The notes under the pieces are model-generated. The model had not been told where the DNA came from and did no database searches. It was given only the letters and a program-made list of their open reading frames with translations. Of a stretch of 26,613 bases of DNA, positions 17,951-25,335 are shown piece by piece (the first letter of the stretch is position 1; the number at the start of each line of letters is the position of its first letter). Source of the DNA: CAYYNP01 sp964472545 (GTDB lineage Bacteria > Planctomycetota > Planctomycetia > Pirellulales > Thermoguttaceae); contig CAYYNP010000121.1 of assembly GCA_964472545.1 (NCBI GenBank), forward strand, positions 1 through 26,613. The letters are read 5' to 3'. The position numbers and the translations under genes were made by a program.

Positions 17951-18637
17951 TCAAGTCCCCCGTTTCTCGCAAGCCGGGCTATCGAACAACGCCCGCATGC
18001 AAATCTCCGACCACGTCTCGAAGCCGGTCATGTCGGCCAGGATGTCTTCCACCGGCCGGAAACCGCTTTCGACGATCTCCTCCTCGTTGGGGCGCACCGC
18101 GGGCTGCTCGACCTCGAAGAGGTAGACCACGCCCAAGTGAACGCTGCCGACCTCCGTCTGGTCGTCGTTGATCAGCCCCACGCACCGGGAGGCGTAGGGC
18201 GTGTCGATGCGAACCTCCTCCTGAAGCTCGCGGCGCATCCCCTCTTCATACGGTGTTGTGTCACCACCGGAATTGGCATCGACGGCCGAGATATGCCCCC
18301 CGATACCCACGCTGTGCTTGCGATGTAGGCGGCCTTCGCCCATGCCGGAGCCTCGCGTGTACTGGAAGACCGTCTGACGGCCCAGTTCGTCGGTGTGACG
18401 AAAGATCACGTACGGAATCAATTGCTTGAATCCCGGGTCGTCTTACACCACTAACCCCCCCCAGTACCAGCAGTTAGCCCCGCTGACCACCACCNNNNNN
18501 NNNNAGCTGGTGTTCGCCGGACTGAGCAGCTCGCCCAGATAGCGGTCCACCCGGTCGGTGAATCCCTGGAAGTACCCCAGGCAATGGAACAACTCGGTGG
18601 GTACCACCATCACACGTTCGGTCCTTGCATCGGGCAC
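17951..18637 (-). CDS. NUDIX-domain hydrolase, interrupted by an assembly gap
   Basis: Two parts of one gene are visible. The N-terminal part, from the GTG at 18637 (GAGG seven bases upstream), reads VMVVPTELFHCLGYFQGF and then VDRYLGELLSPANTS, and stops at the N-run. The C-terminal part resumes with DDPGFKQLIPYVIFRHTDE at about 18442 and runs to 17951. It contains SVGIGGHIS and GMRRELQEEVRID, the REL-EE core of the NUDIX box with an expanded spacing after the first glycine. The joined protein would be about 220 residues, usual for planctomycete proteins of this type. About eight codons are lost in the gap, and some 50 bases of G-rich sequence with an in-frame TAA (18443-18445) take their place, probably an assembly artefact. 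The start lies 30 bases after queA, so cotranscription is likely. The substrate is unknown. Confidence 0.75.
18495..18504. other. Scaffold gap (10 N)
   Basis: Ten undetermined bases join two contigs inside the NUDIX gene. Sequence at 18443-18494 beside the gap does not fit the protein on either side and should not be trusted. Confidence 0.99.
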
Positions 18638-18667
18638 GGCAGATCCTCGTTGGTCGGAAATCCCTAT

Positions 18668-19729
18668 TCAGGTAATCAACATTGCATCGCCGTAGCTGTA
18701 GAAGCGGTACTCCTCGCGAATCGCCTCTTCATAGGCACGCTGCATCAACTCCTCACCGCCAAACGTTCGCACCAGCACCAGCAGCGTGGTCCGCGGCAGA
18801 TGGAAGTTTGTCAGCATGGCGTCGACGGCCCGGAATTCGTACGGTGGACGGATGAACAAATCGGTATGGCCGGTAAACGGCCGCAACGTGCCGTCAGCGG
18901 CCGCCGTCTCCAACAGGCGGACCGACGTGGTGCCCACGGCAATGGTTCGCCCCCCTTTGCTGCGGCAATCCACGATCGACTCGGCGTCGGCGGGGCCGAT
19001 CTGCCCCCATTCCGAGTGCATCTGGTGGCTGTCGAGCGATTCGCCGGCGATCGGCCGGAACGTCCCCAGGCCAACGTGCAACGTCACGCGGCAAAGCGTC
19101 ACCCCTTGCCCCGCCAGCCGCGTTAGCAAGGATTCGGAGAAATGCAGGCCGGCCGTCGGGGCAGCCACCGCACCGGGCTGCTCAGCGTAGACCGTCTGGT
19201 ATTGGCGGCGATCCGACTCGACCATCTCGCCCTTGCGAATATAGGGTGGCAAGGGAATCCGTCCAATCCGCTCTAACAAGGCAAACGTCGCCTCGGTCGA
19301 CACTACTTCGTCAAGCACGGGACGTGCCACCCAAGTGCCGCCCGGCTGCCGGGCAATCAGCTCGAGCAGCACGTCGTCTTGCCCCGCCGCGTTGACCAGC
19401 GTGACCGTCTCGCCGATGGCCAACTTCCCCCTCGTCTTGCCCATAATCCGCCACATACCCGACGCGTCGGTTTCCAGGAAGAGTCCTTCCCAGTTGCCAC
19501 CGGTCAGCGTACGCCGGCCGACGAGTCGCGCAGGCACCACGCGAGTGTTGTTCAGCACCAGACAATCTGGCGGGCCAAGGAGTTCCGGCAGGTCGCGGAT
19601 GTGTTTGTGGATGAGCGCCCCTTGTTGCCGATCGACCACCAGCAGCCTCGCGTCGGTGCGATTTGCCACCGGCGATTGGGCGATTAGCTGCCCCGGCAAC
19701 TCGTAGTCGTACTGGTCCAGTTCACTCAT
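18668..19729 (-). CDS. queA: S-adenosylmethionine:tRNA ribosyltransferase-isomerase
   Basis: The 353-residue cytoplasmic enzyme transfers and isomerises the ribosyl group of S-adenosylmethionine onto 7-aminomethyl-7-deazaguanine in tRNA, giving epoxyqueuosine. Conserved family blocks are YDYELPGQLIAQSP at the start, DCLVLNNTRVVPARL, GAVAAPTAGLHFSE, HVGLGTFRPI, and FHLPRTTLLVLVRTFGG near the C-terminus. The ATG at 19729 fits the family N-terminus; the frame continues to 20032 upstream but that part is a shadow of the glycosyltransferase gene. A NUDIX gene follows after 30 bases. Other queuosine genes (tgt, queC-G) are not in the window. Confidence 0.96.
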   Translation of the reverse strand: MSELDQYDYELPGQLIAQSPVANRTDARLLVVDRQQGALIHKHIRDLPELLGPPDCLVLNNTRVVPARLVGRRTLTGGNWEGLFLETDASGMWRIMGKTRGKLAIGETVTLVNAAGQDDVLLELIARQPGGTWVARPVLDEVVSTEATFALLERIGRIPLPPYIRKGEMVESDRRQYQTVYAEQPGAVAAPTAGLHFSESLLTRLAGQGVTLCRVTLHVGLGTFRPIAGESLDSHQMHSEWGQIGPADAESIVDCRSKGGRTIAVGTTSVRLLETAAADGTLRPFTGHTDLFIRPPYEFRAVDAMLTNFHLPRTTLLVLVRTFGGEELMQRAYEEAIREEYRFYSYGDAMLIT

Positions 19730-19777
19730 CGCATCCAATATCCGTCCGTCGTCCGAAGCGGCACGCTCAAGCTGAGC

Positions 19778-19806
19778 TTTACCCTCCGGCTGCGAACGAG
19801 TATAAG
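19778..19806 (+). promoter_or_regulatory. Sigma70-like promoter for the glycosyltransferase gene
   Basis: TTTACC (19778-19783) and TATAAG (19801-19806) are spaced by 17 bases. Just upstream, GCTCA-AGC-TGAGC (19765-19777) is a small inverted repeat that could be an operator. The predicted start of transcription, near 19813, leaves a leader of about 28 bases. Confidence 0.55.
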
Positions 19807-19840
19807 CCCTCGACCCATTTGGCGGCAGGGGACACGAGAC

Positions 19841-20962
19841 ATGCCCCAGCGAGAGCTCGCACTCTGTATCACCGACCTGTTGCCCGGCGGCGCCGAACGG
19901 CGTTTTGTCGACCTGGCCGTACATGTCGACCGAAGCCGCTTTCGGCCGGTGGTCTACTGCCTGGGGCCACGGCCGCCCGCGGCAGAGGCCGAATGTGTGG
20001 ACGCGCTGGATCGGGCCGAGGTCGAAACGCACTTCCTTGGCGCCCGAAGTGTGTGGAGCTTACCTTCCATCGTCCGTAAACTGCGGAAGCGGCTCGCCTC
20101 CCAGGGCCCCCAGATTATGCAGTCCTTTCTCTTTCACGCAAATATCGTTAGCCGAATTGCCGCGAGCCGGGCAGGCGCGGGGACCGTCGTGGCGGGGATT
20201 CGCGTGGCGGAGCGGCAGAAGCGTTGGCATCTTTGGCTGGATCGCCGCACGCAGAAGATGGTCGACCGATACGTCTGCGTCAGCCATGCAGTTGCCAGAT
20301 TCTCAGCAGAGCGGGCCAAACTGCCTACCGAGAAGCTCGTCGTTATTCCCAATGGGATCGATGTCGATCGGTATCCGGCGAGTCCACTGGCCAGCTTCGA
20401 TGCGTTTGGCGTAGGCCCTGATCGACGTGCCGTGGTGTTCATTGGGCGATTGGAGCGACAGAAAGGCGTCGTATGGCTGATCGACTCTGCTGACAGGTGG
20501 CTTCAGCGCTTGCCAACGCACGACCTACTACTGGTTGGTGACGGTCCCCTGCGGACACGGCTGGAGCGCCTCATCCGGCGGCGCGGGCTCGCCGATCGGG
20601 TGCATTTCACGGGTTGGCGTACCGACGCGGCACAGATCCTAGCGGCCAGTGACGTACTCGTGCTTCCCTCGTTGTGGGAAGGAATGCCCAACGTCGTTTT
20701 GGAGGCGATGGCCAGCGGTCTGCCGGTGGTCGCTACCAGCGTAGAGGGCGTCGAGGAGCTGCTCGGGCCAATGGCCGACCGGCAAACCGTGCCCTGTGGC
20801 GATTCGCAGACTTTGGCCGACCGGATCGTTGCGTTCGCCGGAAACGCCGGCGCCGCGAGTGAAGTCGGGACCACAAACCGACAGCGGGCGGCCGCGTGTT
20901 TCTCACTCCACCGCATGGTAGATGCCTATCAGGACCTCTGGGAGTCTCTCGTAGAGCCATGA
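19841..20962 (+). CDS. GT4-family glycosyltransferase
   Basis: The 373-residue protein has the GT-B fold of GT4 retaining glycosyltransferases. The N-terminal domain begins LCITDLLPGGAERRFVDLA, with the acceptor-side glycine loop. A central VIPNGIDVDRYP leads into the C-terminal nucleotide-sugar domain with FIGRLERQKGVVWLI, LLVGDGPLRTRLE and the EX7E element in LPSLWEGMPNVVLEAMASGLPVVATS. It probably builds cell-surface polysaccharide or a glycolipid on the cytoplasmic face of the membrane; sugar and acceptor are not readable. The ATG at 19841 fits the family start, and its own promoter lies just upstream. It is divergent from queA and stands alone, 190 bases before mraZ. Confidence 0.93.
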   Translation: MPQRELALCITDLLPGGAERRFVDLAVHVDRSRFRPVVYCLGPRPPAAEAECVDALDRAEVETHFLGARSVWSLPSIVRKLRKRLASQGPQIMQSFLFHANIVSRIAASRAGAGTVVAGIRVAERQKRWHLWLDRRTQKMVDRYVCVSHAVARFSAERAKLPTEKLVVIPNGIDVDRYPASPLASFDAFGVGPDRRAVVFIGRLERQKGVVWLIDSADRWLQRLPTHDLLLVGDGPLRTRLERLIRRRGLADRVHFTGWRTDAAQILAASDVLVLPSLWEGMPNVVLEAMASGLPVVATSVEGVEELLGPMADRQTVPCGDSQTLADRIVAFAGNAGAASEVGTTNRQRAAACFSLHRMVDAYQDLWESLVEP

Positions 20963-21085
20963 CCGGCAAGCAGGAAAAAAATCTGAAGCCACTTACGCTG
21001 CACGAAATCGGTGGAAGTCGGCTACTGGCCAGGAGCTACGTAGGCCCGCGTCGACGCGGAGTTGGTGCATCCACGGAAAACCGGC

Positions 21086-21113
21086 TTGACGCGACATGCG
21101 AAGTGGCTATTCT
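21086..21113 (+). promoter_or_regulatory. Candidate mraZ promoter
   Basis: TTGACG (21086-21091) and TATTCT (21108-21113) are spaced by 16 bases. The predicted transcription start, near 21120, falls inside the repeat array at 21114-21148. The rest of the 190-base gap after the glycosyltransferase gene holds nothing else I can call. Confidence 0.5.
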
Positions 21114-21148
21114 TGGAGCGTGGTGGGGCTCAGTGGGGAGAATTGGTG
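21114..21148 (+). promoter_or_regulatory. MraZ operator: four TGG boxes at 10-bp spacing
   Basis: Boxes TGGAG (21114-21118), TGGGG (21124-21128), TGGGG (21134-21138) and TGGTG (21144-21148) repeat every 10 bases. The known MraZ site is direct repeats of TGGGN separated by five bases. The two central boxes match exactly and the outer ones differ at one position each. The array ends four bases before the mraZ ATG and includes its weak GGTG ribosome-binding site, so bound MraZ could block transcription at its own promoter. Autoregulation is inferred from the family. Confidence 0.75.
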
Positions 21149-21152
21149 ATCC

Positions 21153-21605
21153 ATGCTCCTGACAGGGACATTTAACCGGTCGATCGACGAGAAGCAGCGG
21201 TTGGCGATCCCCAAACGGCTTCGCACGGCAATGCGATGCTCCGAAGGCGGGGGGGTTTACGTGGCCCCGGGCACAGACGGATCGTTGTCATTATACACGG
21301 AGGAGGCGTTTGGGCGGTTGGCCGAGCGGCTGGAACAGGTCTCGCCGACGCAGCACGATGTCCGCGCGTTCATTCGGCTCTTCTTCGCCCAGGCACAACG
21401 GGTCGAGGTGGATAGTCAGGGTCGCGTACGAATTCCGCAAGACCTCGCCGAGTTTGCGAGCCTAAAGAAAGAGGCCGTGTTGCTGGGAGTCCAAGACCAC
21501 CTGGAACTCTGGGCCGCCGGCCGCTGGAAGAGCTACCTTACCGAGAAACAATCACACTACGACGAAATCGCCGAAGCCGCCTTCCGCGGCTCGGCAGCAC
21601 CATAA
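21153..21605 (+). CDS. mraZ: Transcriptional regulator MraZ
   Basis: The 150-residue protein contains two AbrB-like SpoVT motifs: FNRSIDEKQRLAIPKRLR near the start and VEVDSQGRVRIPQDLAEFA in the middle, each with the DxxGR/DxKxR-type signature of MraZ. MraZ forms ring-shaped oligomers on DNA and represses the division and cell-wall (dcw) operon starting with its own gene. Length and start fit the family. The ribosome-binding site is weak and lies inside the operator. rsmH, normally adjacent, follows only after 476 bases. Its conservation in a lineage without FtsZ-based division is known for Planctomycetes but not fully explained. Confidence 0.95.
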   Translation: MLLTGTFNRSIDEKQRLAIPKRLRTAMRCSEGGGVYVAPGTDGSLSLYTEEAFGRLAERLEQVSPTQHDVRAFIRLFFAQAQRVEVDSQGRVRIPQDLAEFASLKKEAVLLGVQDHLELWAAGRWKSYLTEKQSHYDEIAEAAFRGSAAP

Positions 21606-22081
21606 ACCATCCATACGGCTACAGAAAGGAACGTTCGTTCTCTCGTTCGCCATGCGTGAGCATACGACGCCGGCCACGGCCACCCGCCGGCGTTGCCCAA
21701 TTTCCCACTGGAAGGGCTGGGTTTGTTCTCACGAGTACGGAGGATAGGAGGTCCTTCGGCTGCGAAACGCGGTAGCAGTCGTCGCGCCCTAGGCGCGATC
21801 GCCGCGAACACTCAACCTCACTAGGGCACAAGGATGTGCCTGGGGTGGGGTGTTTTTCCGCTTGGTGATCGAGCCGGCCAACGACATTCGGACCCATCCG
21901 CGGCTCGACGCACACGAACCTGCCGCCGGCCACTCTCCCGCAACGGCCGACAAATCGACTCGCTCGAATAGATACGGCGCTCGGCATTTTTCCCGAAACA
22001 AGGACGTTTCGCGGTGCCGAGCCGCGCCCCCGTTGGCAGCTCCCACCGCGCCGGCGATGCCCAGAAACGCACCAGCGGTCC
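21606..22081 (+). other. Long spacer between mraZ and rsmH
   Basis: Where most bacteria have a few bases between mraZ and rsmH, this genome has 476. Open frames here are short or are shadows of rsmH and match nothing I recognise. Visible items are an 8-bp palindrome GAACGTTC near 21631-21638, an AGGAGGT at about 21748 with no start codon at working distance, and a GC-rich 6-bp stem CGCGCC-CTA-GGCGCG near 21782-21796. No clear promoter for rsmH was found. Confidence 0.6.
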
Positions 22082-22969
22082 ATGACCAATCCGTCCACGG
22101 CCCATGTCCCGGTGATGTTGGATCCCGTGGTCCGATGGCTCGATCCGCGTGAGGGGATGGTAATTGTCGACGGGACACTTGGCGGAGGCGGCCACACGCG
22201 GGCCTTGGCCGAACGCGTAGGAGATACCGGGCTGGTGATCGCGATGGATCGCGACCCGGCCGCAATCGCGGCAGCCGAGCAACGCCTGGCCGGGATGGCC
22301 GTCGTCTTGGCCCAGGCCAATTTCGGCGAGCTGCCGACGATCCTCGAGCAGGTAGAGAAGCAGGAGGTCAACGGTATCGTGTTGGACTTGGGCATTTCGA
22401 GCGACCAATTGGCCGATCGGCAGCGAGGCTTCAGCTTCACGTCCGACGGGCCGCTCGATTTGCGCTTCGATCCGACCACCGGCGAACCGGCCCGGCGGCT
22501 GCTGAACCGGCTCGGCGTAGAACAGTTGGCCGACTTGATTTACGCCTACGGCGAGGAACGCTACAGCCGGCGGATCGCTCGCGCGATCGTCCACCGCCGG
22601 CGAGAGAAGCCGATCGAGACGGCGGCCGAATTGGCCGAGTTGATACGCCGCTGTGTGCCGCGCAACCGCGGCCTCCGGCGGATCGACCCGGCCACACGGA
22701 CCTTCCAAGCGTTGCGGATCGCGGTCAACGACGAGCTGAAATCGCTCGAAGTGGCCCTGCAACGAATGCCCGACTGCCTCGCGGTGGGCGGACGCCTGGC
22801 GATCATCAGCTTTCACTCATTGGAAGATCGCCGCGCGAAAGAGGCCTTTCGCGACGATCTGCGGCTCCGCCCGCTGACCCCCAAACCCGAACGTCCCACG
22901 GAAGAAGAGATCGCCCAAAACCCTCGGGCGCGAAGTGCTAAACTGCGGGTCGCCGAGCGGTCGGTATGA
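22082..22969 (+). CDS. rsmH: 16S rRNA (cytosine1402-N4)-methyltransferase
   Basis: The 295-residue SAM-dependent enzyme methylates N4 of C1402 in the ribosomal P site. The start HVPVMLDPVVRWL, the SAM-binding loop DGTLGGGGHTRA, DLGISSDQL, GFSFTSDGPLDLRFD, TFQALRIAVNDEL and IISFHSLEDR are all diagnostic of RsmH (MraW). Length is slightly short but complete; the C-terminus RARSAKLRVAER is normal. The ATG at 22082 fits the family although no good ribosome-binding site precedes it. Downstream come a possible 19-codon frame and then the LysM protein gene. Confidence 0.97.
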   Translation: MTNPSTAHVPVMLDPVVRWLDPREGMVIVDGTLGGGGHTRALAERVGDTGLVIAMDRDPAAIAAAEQRLAGMAVVLAQANFGELPTILEQVEKQEVNGIVLDLGISSDQLADRQRGFSFTSDGPLDLRFDPTTGEPARRLLNRLGVEQLADLIYAYGEERYSRRIARAIVHRRREKPIETAAELAELIRRCVPRNRGLRRIDPATRTFQALRIAVNDELKSLEVALQRMPDCLAVGGRLAIISFHSLEDRRAKEAFRDDLRLRPLTPKPERPTEEEIAQNPRARSAKLRVAERSV

Positions 22970-23000
22970 ATACTCCGATAGGAAACGAGAGATCAACGGA

Positions 23001-23060
23001 ATGACATGGGACCGCCGCTACGACGGCGACCCCCACTCCAAGAAGGAGACCGAGTTGTGA
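23001..23060 (+). CDS. Possible 19-codon micro-ORF coupled to the LysM gene
   Basis: An ATG at 23001 opens a frame of 19 codons (MTWDRRYDGDPHSKKETEL) whose TGA overlaps the GTG start of the LysM gene as GTGA. The ribosome-binding site of the LysM gene lies inside this frame. It could be a leader peptide that couples translation, or pure chance. Its own upstream sequence offers only a weak purine run. No homologue is recognised. Confidence 0.25.
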   Translation: MTWDRRYDGDPHSKKETEL

Positions 23061-24334
23061 ACAAGGAAGTGAAAATCGGATTGATGGTAATCCTGGGGCT
23101 GCTGATCATCTTCGGCGTGGTCGTGGCCCGACGCTTCGGCGGCTCGGCCGACGACCCCGATGCAACCGTTGCGGAGAACGGCAAGGCCGAAAAGCCCGAC
23201 GGCGGCGGATCGGCCGGCGGCAGAAGGACGAATACTCCCGCGGCCAACTCGATATCTCCGACCATCGTTGCGGCCAAGCCGGCGTCCGGCGCGAATGCCC
23301 CGCTGCCGATCACCACCGGCAACGTCAATCCGGGCCTCGTGCCGCCGGGGTTGACCGGCAATGCATCGGATGTGTATCAGCGGCCGGCGTTGCCCAACAC
23401 GCAAAACGCCGCACCGCTGCCGCCCTACGGCACCTATGTCCACGACACCCTGCGGCCACCGACGGCACCCGCCCCCACCGTGTCGGATCAGCCCGGCTGG
23501 AGCCGAGCCGGCATGGCTGCCGCAGGTACAGGCTCCCCTGCTATGCCCAAAGTCGGCGGCCCGGCCGGGAGTCTTCCCACCCAATCCGGCGTGAACGTGT
23601 TGCGATCGCCGCCGCCGTACAGCGCGCTACCGTCGACCAAGAATCCGGCCGGTATTGCCCCCGCGCCGACGCTGCCCGATCCTCGCGGCTTCACCCAAGC
23701 TGCCTCACCCACGCCGCGACCTTCCGTAACCACAAGGGAACAACTCGCCGTGCGCCCCGTCGGGGTCACTCCTCCCGGCACGTTCACCGGCCTGCCCGGC
23801 GCATCCACGGCCGCCCGCCGCCAAAGCGACCAATACGTCGTGCAGCCGAACGACAGCTACTGGGTGATCTCGCAGAGGCTCTATGCCACCGGTGCCTACT
23901 TCAAGGCCCTGGCCGAACACAACCGCGGCCGGATCCCGCGTGAAAACGACTTGGCCGTCGGTGCCGTGATCTCGGCACCATCGATCGGCGAGCTAGAGAG
24001 AAGCTACCCGGGACTCTGTCCCAAGCCGGAACATCGGGCCGTGCTGCAGCAGCCAGCCACCGCGGTCCGCCCGGTGAGCATGCATTCCGGCGGCCGGACC
24101 TACGTCGTCCAGGAAGGCGACAGCCTGGCCGACATCGCACGCCACGAATTGGGCCAGCTCTCCCGCTGGCCGGAAATCTGGAAACTCAATCGCGATCTGA
24201 TCGGCAACGATTACAACTACCTGCGGCCCGGTATCCAGTTGATCCTCCCGGGCGAACGCTACACGGCTCCCGTCGCCGGCCCCACCGACCTGATCACCAC
24301 CCGGCCGGCCACGCCGCCGACGCTGCACCGCTGA
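23057..24334 (+). CDS. Membrane-anchored double-LysM protein in the ftsL position
   Basis: The GTG at 23057 is chosen because AAGGAG lies eight bases upstream and the protein then opens MNKEVKIGLMVILGLLIIFGVVVARRF, a short cytoplasmic tail plus one transmembrane helix (about residues 6-24). The ATG at 23006 would add a hydrophilic extension and is rejected. Of 425 residues, about 30-270 are a low-complexity Pro/Ala/Gly/Thr linker. Two LysM domains follow: YVVQPNDSYWVISQRLYATG (about 275-325) and YVVQEGDSLADIARHELG (about 360-410). LysM binds N-acetylglucosamine in peptidoglycan, so the protein likely tethers or scans the cell wall. It sits directly downstream of rsmH, where ftsL normally encodes a small single-pass division protein. 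No catalytic domain is seen. Confidence 0.88.
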   Translation: MNKEVKIGLMVILGLLIIFGVVVARRFGGSADDPDATVAENGKAEKPDGGGSAGGRRTNTPAANSISPTIVAAKPASGANAPLPITTGNVNPGLVPPGLTGNASDVYQRPALPNTQNAAPLPPYGTYVHDTLRPPTAPAPTVSDQPGWSRAGMAAAGTGSPAMPKVGGPAGSLPTQSGVNVLRSPPPYSALPSTKNPAGIAPAPTLPDPRGFTQAASPTPRPSVTTREQLAVRPVGVTPPGTFTGLPGASTAARRQSDQYVVQPNDSYWVISQRLYATGAYFKALAEHNRGRIPRENDLAVGAVISAPSIGELERSYPGLCPKPEHRAVLQQPATAVRPVSMHSGGRTYVVQEGDSLADIARHELGQLSRWPEIWKLNRDLIGNDYNYLRPGIQLILPGERYTAPVAGPTDLITTRPATPPTLHR

Positions 24335-24795
24335 TGACGCGACGACCGGCCAAGATCGTCTCCGGCGGCCAGACGGGCGTCGACCGTGCGGCGCTCGACG
24401 CGGCGATCGCCCTGGGCATTGCGCACGGCGGCTGGTGTCCGCGTGGACGCCTGGCCGAAGACGGGCGTATTGCCGATCGCTACAAGCTGACCGAAACCGA
24501 ATCGGCGGAATACCCGGTCCGCACGTGGCAAAACGTGCTCGACAGCGACGCCACGCTGATCCTCTGCCACGGCCGGCCCCAAGGCGGCACGGAACTCACA
24601 CGCCGGTTGGCCCAACGCCGCAAGCGGCCACATCTGGTCGTCGATCCGAACGATCCCTCGTCGGCTCAAGAGGTCCGCCAATGGCTCAGCGCCGGGCAAT
24701 TCGAGATCCTCAACGTGGCCGGCCCCCGCGAGAGCCAAAGCCCCGGCATCGGCACGGCCGCCCGACGGTTTCTCGAAGACGTGCTACGCCCGTAG
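24334..24795 (+). CDS. Putative molybdenum carrier / SLOG-fold nucleotide-binding protein
   Basis: The 153-residue protein begins KIVSGGQTGVDRAALDAAIALGI, then HGGWCPRGRLAEDG, YPVRTWQNVLDSDATLILCHG and GGTELT. This is the pattern of the family annotated as putative molybdenum carrier (MoCo carrier), a member of the SLOG superfamily related to YpsA and LOG proteins. The fold binds a nucleotide-like ligand through the SGGQTGVD loop. The molybdenum role is assigned by homology to a cofactor-binding protein and may not hold for all members. The ATG overlaps the LysM stop (TGATG), indicating translational coupling. No molybdenum-cofactor gene is near. Confidence 0.85.
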   Translation: MTRRPAKIVSGGQTGVDRAALDAAIALGIAHGGWCPRGRLAEDGRIADRYKLTETESAEYPVRTWQNVLDSDATLILCHGRPQGGTELTRRLAQRRKRPHLVVDPNDPSSAQEVRQWLSAGQFEILNVAGPRESQSPGIGTAARRFLEDVLRP

Positions 24796-24903
24796 AGCCG
24801 CTACGCAAAGATTTCCGCATTCGGCCGGCGGCCGTCTTTCGCGGTTGCCGAGGGCGTCTGGTAAGTACTTCCCTGGATTAGACTTACGTCGCCTCGAAAG
24901 CCA

Positions 24904-24925
24904 ACCGATGGGCACCCCCATCGGT
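24904..24925. repeat. Perfect 9-bp-stem hairpin
   Basis: ACCGATGGG (24904-24912) pairs with CCCATCGGT (24917-24925) around the loop CACC. It is 109 bases after the SLOG gene. It could end the mraZ-to-SLOG transcript, but there is no T-tract. Its form is close to the stem at 8509-8530 (CCG-T-GGGG), suggesting a REP-like family. Confidence 0.6.
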
Positions 24926-25135
24926 GCTTCCGGAAAACAAGGGCCGCGTGCTGGTCGTAACTGCTTTAATTGTAACATGTTGCGTTGACTTTCCCGTTCC
25001 ATGCGCTGGACAACAATGCGTCGGAAGACTTACGGCCACGGATGAAACGCGGCCCGTGACGAAAGACGTTATGCAGCAATCGGTTATGACGCCGCCGCCG
25101 TTGTGCCGATCGTCGTAACCCGCCTTGCCAAGGGG

Positions 25136-25164
25136 TTGACTCATGAGGGCTTCTCAAGTAATTG
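25136..25164 (+). promoter_or_regulatory. Candidate promoter for the secreted-protein gene
   Basis: TTGACT (25136-25141) and TAATTG (25159-25164) are spaced by 17 bases. The resulting leader would be about 165 bases. The -10 box is only a moderate match. Confidence 0.35.
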
Positions 25165-25335
25165 CGCTCGCGAGCCGCTCGCAGACGACGTGGCTGAACA
25201 ACGGGTATGACCGGCTGCCCTGCTGGTCGAGGTTGGGAACTCACCACCGCGGCGCGGCGTCATAGCCTTGTCGGACCGCTCCGCCGTGGGTGCGCCGGAA
25301 CAACTGCTCAATCCTCCTGAAACTGGAAGATCACC

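Larger units (their letters stand above)
24796..25335. other. 540-base intergenic region
   Basis: No gene is supported on either strand. It contains the hairpin at 24904-24925, a relatively AT-rich patch at about 24960-24980, and the candidate promoter at 25136-25164. A 64-codon plus-strand frame from a GTG at 24924 has a signal-peptide-like start but no ribosome-binding site and begins inside the hairpin. Confidence 0.6.

Noticed and set aside
20959..21162. 67-codon frame whose ATG overlaps the glycosyltransferase stop (ATGA)
   Set aside because: It runs through the mraZ promoter and operator and into the mraZ start, has no ribosome-binding site and no recognisable protein features.
21651..21746. 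31-codon frame from an ATG between mraZ and rsmH
   Set aside because: The nearest purine-rich site (AAAGGAA) is about 20 bases away and the composition is arginine-rich, like chance frames in high-GC DNA.
24985..25017. TTGACT in an AT-richer patch as a promoter
   Set aside because: No acceptable -10 box lies at 16-18 bases spacing.
24924..25118. 64-codon frame with a signal-peptide-like start (VLVVTALIVTCCVDF)
   Set aside because: The GTG start lies inside the 24904-24925 hairpin, there is no ribosome-binding site, and the sequence matches no family I recognise.
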